DNA from: a virus
Length of the DNA stretch: 64,000 nt
IMG/VR virus record: IMGVR_UViG_3300009703_004110
Span: 124,001 to 188,000 of that record
Direction: 5' to 3' (one strand)
Shown here piece by piece: positions 61,349 through 64,000 of this stretch; positions within the stretch are counted from its first letter, which is position 1; each line of letters begins with the position of its first letter. The notes below the pieces were generated by a model, which did no database searches, had not been told where the DNA came from, and saw only the letters and a list, made by a program, of their open reading frames with translations. The position numbers and the translations under genes are program-made.

Positions 61349-62125
61349 CTAAGACCAGTTTGGGATATATGGTTTTAGATCTTTAAGAAAGGATTCCTTG
61401 CTATTAAATTCGTTTTTGAAATATTCATCCGCATCTTTATAGCCATCTGGAATCAGCATAAATCTTAGCTTAACACCCTTATTTGAGTACTTACTATATA
61501 TCCTTTCCATAGATTTTATACCACCATCATCTCTATCCAAAATGAAGGTGATTCTGTCTGTATATCGTGATAGTTTAACTAGATGATTTTTTGAGAATGC
61601 GGTTCCACAAATTGCTACACAATTTGGCATACCGGCTCGGACCATTGCCATGAAATCAAAATAGCCTTCAACGGCGTATGCATTTCGTTCCTTTAGAATA
61701 TATCCTCTGGAATGATTTAGGCCGTAAAGATACTTGGACTTTTTATAACCAGATCCTTCGTACTTCGCTAACGAAAGAAGACTCCTTTGATTGTCGTTCA
61801 AAAGAGTCCTCCCGCTAATTCCTATTGCATTATTGTATTCATCAAAAATGGGAAATATAACACCATGTGTTGTGGCGAATTTACTATCCCCAAAATAATC
61901 TGTTATTTTTTCTTCCTTTAAGACTGCACTAGACACATGCTTACTTAACATAGAAGTATTTTGTGGAAAAAATCCGAGCTTATATTTCTTAACTTCAGGC
62001 ACACTAATCCCTCGTTCCTTAACTAAATAAGTTGCGATTTCTTTTGAATTTTTTAAATTAGCGTGACAAATATTCACAAGTTTTCCTAGTTCTATAGATT
62101 TTTCTTCAGCTGTAACATTTGACAT
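61349..62125 (-). CDS. DnaG-type primase core (Toprim), no zinc-binding domain (258 aa)
   Basis: A DnaG-like RNA polymerase core: YLVKERGISVPEVKKYKL (N-terminal helix), GVIFPIFDEY ... GISGRTL, KYLYGLNHSR, then the Toprim VEGYFDFMA (Glu153) and FILDRDDGG (Asp197 and Asp199, metal ligands). It makes RNA primers for replication. The N-terminal CHC2 zinc domain and C-terminal helicase-binding domain of DnaG are absent; the neighbouring 110-residue zinc-ribbon gene may supply DNA recognition in trans. Start by an AGGA site at the ATG. Confidence 0.85.
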   Translation of the reverse strand: MSNVTAEEKSIELGKLVNICHANLKNSKEIATYLVKERGISVPEVKKYKLGFFPQNTSMLSKHVSSAVLKEEKITDYFGDSKFATTHGVIFPIFDEYNNAIGISGRTLLNDNQRSLLSLAKYEGSGYKKSKYLYGLNHSRGYILKERNAYAVEGYFDFMAMVRAGMPNCVAICGTAFSKNHLVKLSRYTDRITFILDRDDGGIKSMERIYSKYSNKGVKLRFMLIPDGYKDADEYFKNEFNSKESFLKDLKPYIPNWS

Positions 62126-62130
62126 TTTAT

Positions 62131-62463
62131 TTAATCCTGTGTAATTTTGATAGATTCGATCATAAACTTAGATATATTGAACTCGCAACCACCTTGGTCG
62201 CAATTTTGCCCAACCACTTCACCAGAATCATTCACCACGGCTTCGACTTTTTTATTACATGTTTGACAATCAAACTGAAAAGCCTTTCGCTTATCTTTTC
62301 TTACAATATCTCCACGTTGTTTCATCGACTTTTTAGAGTATGAAGAGATGTGCGATAACACCTCTTCGCAGTCTTCACAAACTACCTCATCGAGATCTAA
62401 ATCAACGGAGCCAATTGTTGTACCATCTCGCTTAGTACACCCAACATTACATCTGACTAACAT
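62131..62463 (-). CDS. Zinc-ribbon protein next to the primase (110 aa)
   Basis: Two pairs of metal-binding cysteine motifs: CNVGC then CEDC in the first half, and CQTC then CDQGGC in the second, as in double zinc ribbons. It overlaps nothing but starts 25 bases after the recombinase stop with an AGGAG site. It may be a DNA- or RNA-binding partner of the primase. No family named. Confidence 0.6.
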   Translation of the reverse strand: MLVRCNVGCTKRDGTTIGSVDLDLDEVVCEDCEEVLSHISSYSKKSMKQRGDIVRKDKRKAFQFDCQTCNKKVEAVVNDSGEVVGQNCDQGGCEFNISKFMIESIKITQD

Positions 62464-62488
62464 CTAATATACTCCTATGATTAATAGA

Positions 62489-63661
62489 TCATTCAAACGG
62501 ATCAGCCGGGATTTCAATCTCTGGATCTTCTTCCGTATATTCCGCTTGGATATTTTCACCAAGATAATAAGACCTGATCTCCTGGTCGAACCTATCCAAA
62601 TTATCTCGGATGGCCTCCAGCACCGTGGCCCTACTTGAATATTTTACGCCGTCGATCAAATAAGTTCTTGCACTTGGTCTTTCCCAGTACCCAATAGCGT
62701 TACCAACATCAAGAAGTTCTTCTTCTTTACGGACAATACCTTCGAGATATTTAATGGTATATTCGCATTGTGCATACGAAGTAGAGACCTTATTCTTCAG
62801 GACTTTAGCTCTAACTCTATGTCCAATCCTGACGTCATTAGAGTCTTTAATGATATTATCTGCGCCGCCCATAGGTGCGAAATTTATCATAAGGCTGCAA
62901 GCGTGCTTAAGAGCACGGCCGCCAGGAGAATCCTCAGGGTTTCCAAACATTTGACCGGGGTTGACACGTAACTGGTTAATCAGAATAACCGCTGTATTTG
63001 ATTGCGCCGCCCCAGGGGTGATTTTTCGTAGCTCTACGGAAAGGAATCTCGCCATTAAAGCCATGTTCTGCTTACCAACATCAGAAGTTCTTTCCATTGG
63101 TGGTTGCATTGCCGCTATAGAATCCAAGATAACAAGTCCGCATCGTCCAAGATTTAGACGATTCATCTTAGTCCCATCTGGATGTGGGTAATCCATAACA
63201 ATACCATCTTTAATCATATCAAAGATGCCCTTGATTTTAGTTTCTTTCTTAGTCTGCTTATTTACCTTCGTCTTTCCAACTAATCCGCCGAATAGCTTTT
63301 CGGCTTGATTGCTTTTTACTAAGAAGATTCTATCATTATCAATTCCAAATTTCTCAGCCCATGATGCAGAGTAAGTATATTCTGCATCTAGGAAAACAAA
63401 ACAATTTTCCGGATGTAAAGACTGCCAATAAGCCGCACTCTGTAAAGCTGTAAAGGTCTTTCCGGATGCTTCCTTTCCAGCATATTGTGTTACTCGTCCC
63501 CTTACCGGTCCGCCGCCAGTCGCGAAATCTAAGCCGGGGCTACCTGTACTGATAGTTTCAATATTATTGCTGATTGCCTTTGGGTGCACAATTGCGTCGT
63601 TACCGAATAGACTTTCGGCCTGCTTAAAAGCCTCACTTGGTGATAGTAGTTCTTTTGCCAT
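62489..63661 (-). CDS. RecA/UvsX-like recombinase (390 aa)
   Basis: Core RecA motifs: AGKEASGKT (Walker A, residues 61-69), LDAEYTY (catalytic Glu94 region), GLVILDSIAAM (Walker B, Asp180) and the L2-type segment VILINQLRVNPGQMFG, then GGRALKH. The C-terminus is acidic, as in other recombinases. It forms ATP-dependent filaments on single-stranded DNA and catalyses strand exchange in repair and recombination-dependent replication. Start at 63661 (MAKELLSPSEAF) after AAGGAG; the longer frame adds 26 residues without support. Length fits bacterial-type RecA more than T4 UvsX. Confidence 0.92.
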   Translation of the reverse strand: MAKELLSPSEAFKQAESLFGNDAIVHPKAISNNIETISTGSPGLDFATGGGPVRGRVTQYAGKEASGKTFTALQSAAYWQSLHPENCFVFLDAEYTYSASWAEKFGIDNDRIFLVKSNQAEKLFGGLVGKTKVNKQTKKETKIKGIFDMIKDGIVMDYPHPDGTKMNRLNLGRCGLVILDSIAAMQPPMERTSDVGKQNMALMARFLSVELRKITPGAAQSNTAVILINQLRVNPGQMFGNPEDSPGGRALKHACSLMINFAPMGGADNIIKDSNDVRIGHRVRAKVLKNKVSTSYAQCEYTIKYLEGIVRKEEELLDVGNAIGYWERPSARTYLIDGVKYSSRATVLEAIRDNLDRFDQEIRSYYLGENIQAEYTEEDPEIEIPADPFE

Positions 63662-63674
63662 CTTGATATACTCC

Positions 63675-64000
63675 TTAATATTTGTGATTGTAGCCTGTAT
63701 CAGAAGGCAGACGATATCCGGCTGGTGGGCTCCATCCAACAGGATCTTCTGGTCTTTCTGCTACTGCGGCTTCTGTTCTAATTAACAAATTGGCTATACT
63801 TGTTGCATTAATAAGGGCTGTTTTAGTAACTTTCTTAGGGTCTATTACACCCATTTCAACTAAGTCACCGTACAGGCCCTCTGCTACATTATACCCGAAA
63901 TTTGGGTTAGCATCAGGGAGTATTTTGTTCAAAACTTCTTCTACATCTTCATCCGCATTCTTCAATATTTGAGCAATAGGTCTAACGCATGCGCCTAATA
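63675..64000 (-). CDS. groEL: GroEL (Hsp60) chaperonin, C-terminal part (cut by window edge)
   Basis: The final 110 or so residues of a GroEL-type chaperonin are visible: an ACVRPIAQILKN stretch at the edge, then GYNVAEGLYGDLVEMG, a VTKTALINATSIANLLIRTE helix matching the GroEL equatorial domain, and the end. The C-terminal GGM tail of bacterial GroEL is absent. The frame is open to base 64000, so the start lies outside the window. Large phages such as OBP and EL carry their own GroEL to fold virion proteins. The TTG at 63965 is only the first apparent start and is not used. Confidence 0.9.
   Translation of the reverse strand, partial: LGACVRPIAQILKNADEDVEEVLNKILPDANPNFGYNVAEGLYGDLVEMGVIDPKKVTKTALINATSIANLLIRTEAAVAERPEDPVGWSPPAGYRLPSDTGYNHKY

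Noticed and set aside
62489-63739. RecA starting at 63739
   Set aside because: The 26-residue extension has no similarity to RecA and the strong AAGGAG site is before the ATG at 63661.
63675-63965. GroEL fragment as an independent 96-residue protein starting at TTG 63965
   Set aside because: The frame stays open to the window edge with matching GroEL residues, so this is just the visible end of a longer gene.
1-64000. CRISPR arrays, insertion sequences, integrase attachment sites and replication origins
   Set aside because: No regularly spaced repeats, transposase genes, integrase or origin-like iterons were seen on either strand.

Overview
The window is 64 kb of a tailed-phage genome (Caudoviricetes, myovirus type), probably from a large or jumbo phage. 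Every convincing gene is read from the minus strand. Genes are packed tightly with ATGA or TAATG overlaps and strong Shine-Dalgarno sites, and the base composition is moderately AT-rich. The identification rests on a large terminase, portal, prohead-protease/scaffold, HK97-type major capsid protein, contractile tail sheath, tail tube, two frameshift-linked tail chaperones, a tape-measure-like protein and baseplate proteins. A phage-encoded GroEL, RecA and DnaG-type primase suggest a large genome. The host cannot be named; a secreted coiled-coil protein next to two small membrane proteins would fit lysis of a Gram-negative cell, but this is inference.

Layout in the direction of transcription (high to low coordinate). 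64.0-60.3 kb: GroEL C-terminus (cut by the window edge), RecA/UvsX-like recombinase, a zinc-ribbon protein, a Toprim primase core and a sigma-region-4-like HTH protein. 60.3-58.2 kb: unknown proteins closed by a terminator. 58.2-50.3 kb: packaging module with a putative small terminase, a CCA-adding/poly(A)-polymerase-like nucleotidyltransferase, an M15-like peptidase, acidic proteins and the large terminase. 50.3-41.4 kb: portal, a DUF192-containing protein, a 1165-residue protease-scaffold fusion with an internal 72-residue tandem duplication, then a terminator. 41.3-34.8 kb: structural proteins, a frameshifted GIY-YIG homing endonuclease and the major capsid protein followed by a terminator.

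34.7-29.9 kb is the accessory island and the most unusual part. A promoter-like site and an HNH endonuclease lead into a string of very small overlapping genes. Eleven of them look like diverged members of one family (an N-terminal helix ending in GF and a C-terminal motif like IIYNxELF). One member has an in-frame amber stop and another a two-base AT slip. The last member carries a copy of the major capsid protein's C-terminal motif. After it lies an unlisted 33-residue peptide with 12 cysteines, an alternating CG tract and a terminator.

29.9-23.0 kb: small, coiled-coil, membrane and metallopeptidase-like proteins and an Ig-like structural protein. 23.0-15.1 kb: two tandem paralogous giant fibre/adhesin genes. 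15.1-13.1 kb: small genes, an HNH endonuclease that copies the first residues of its neighbour, and a putative tail-terminator protein. 13.1-1 bp: sheath, tube, terminator, chaperones, tape measure and baseplate. Apart from short gaps there is no stretch over 300 bases without a gene. No tRNA, rRNA or CRISPR array was seen.
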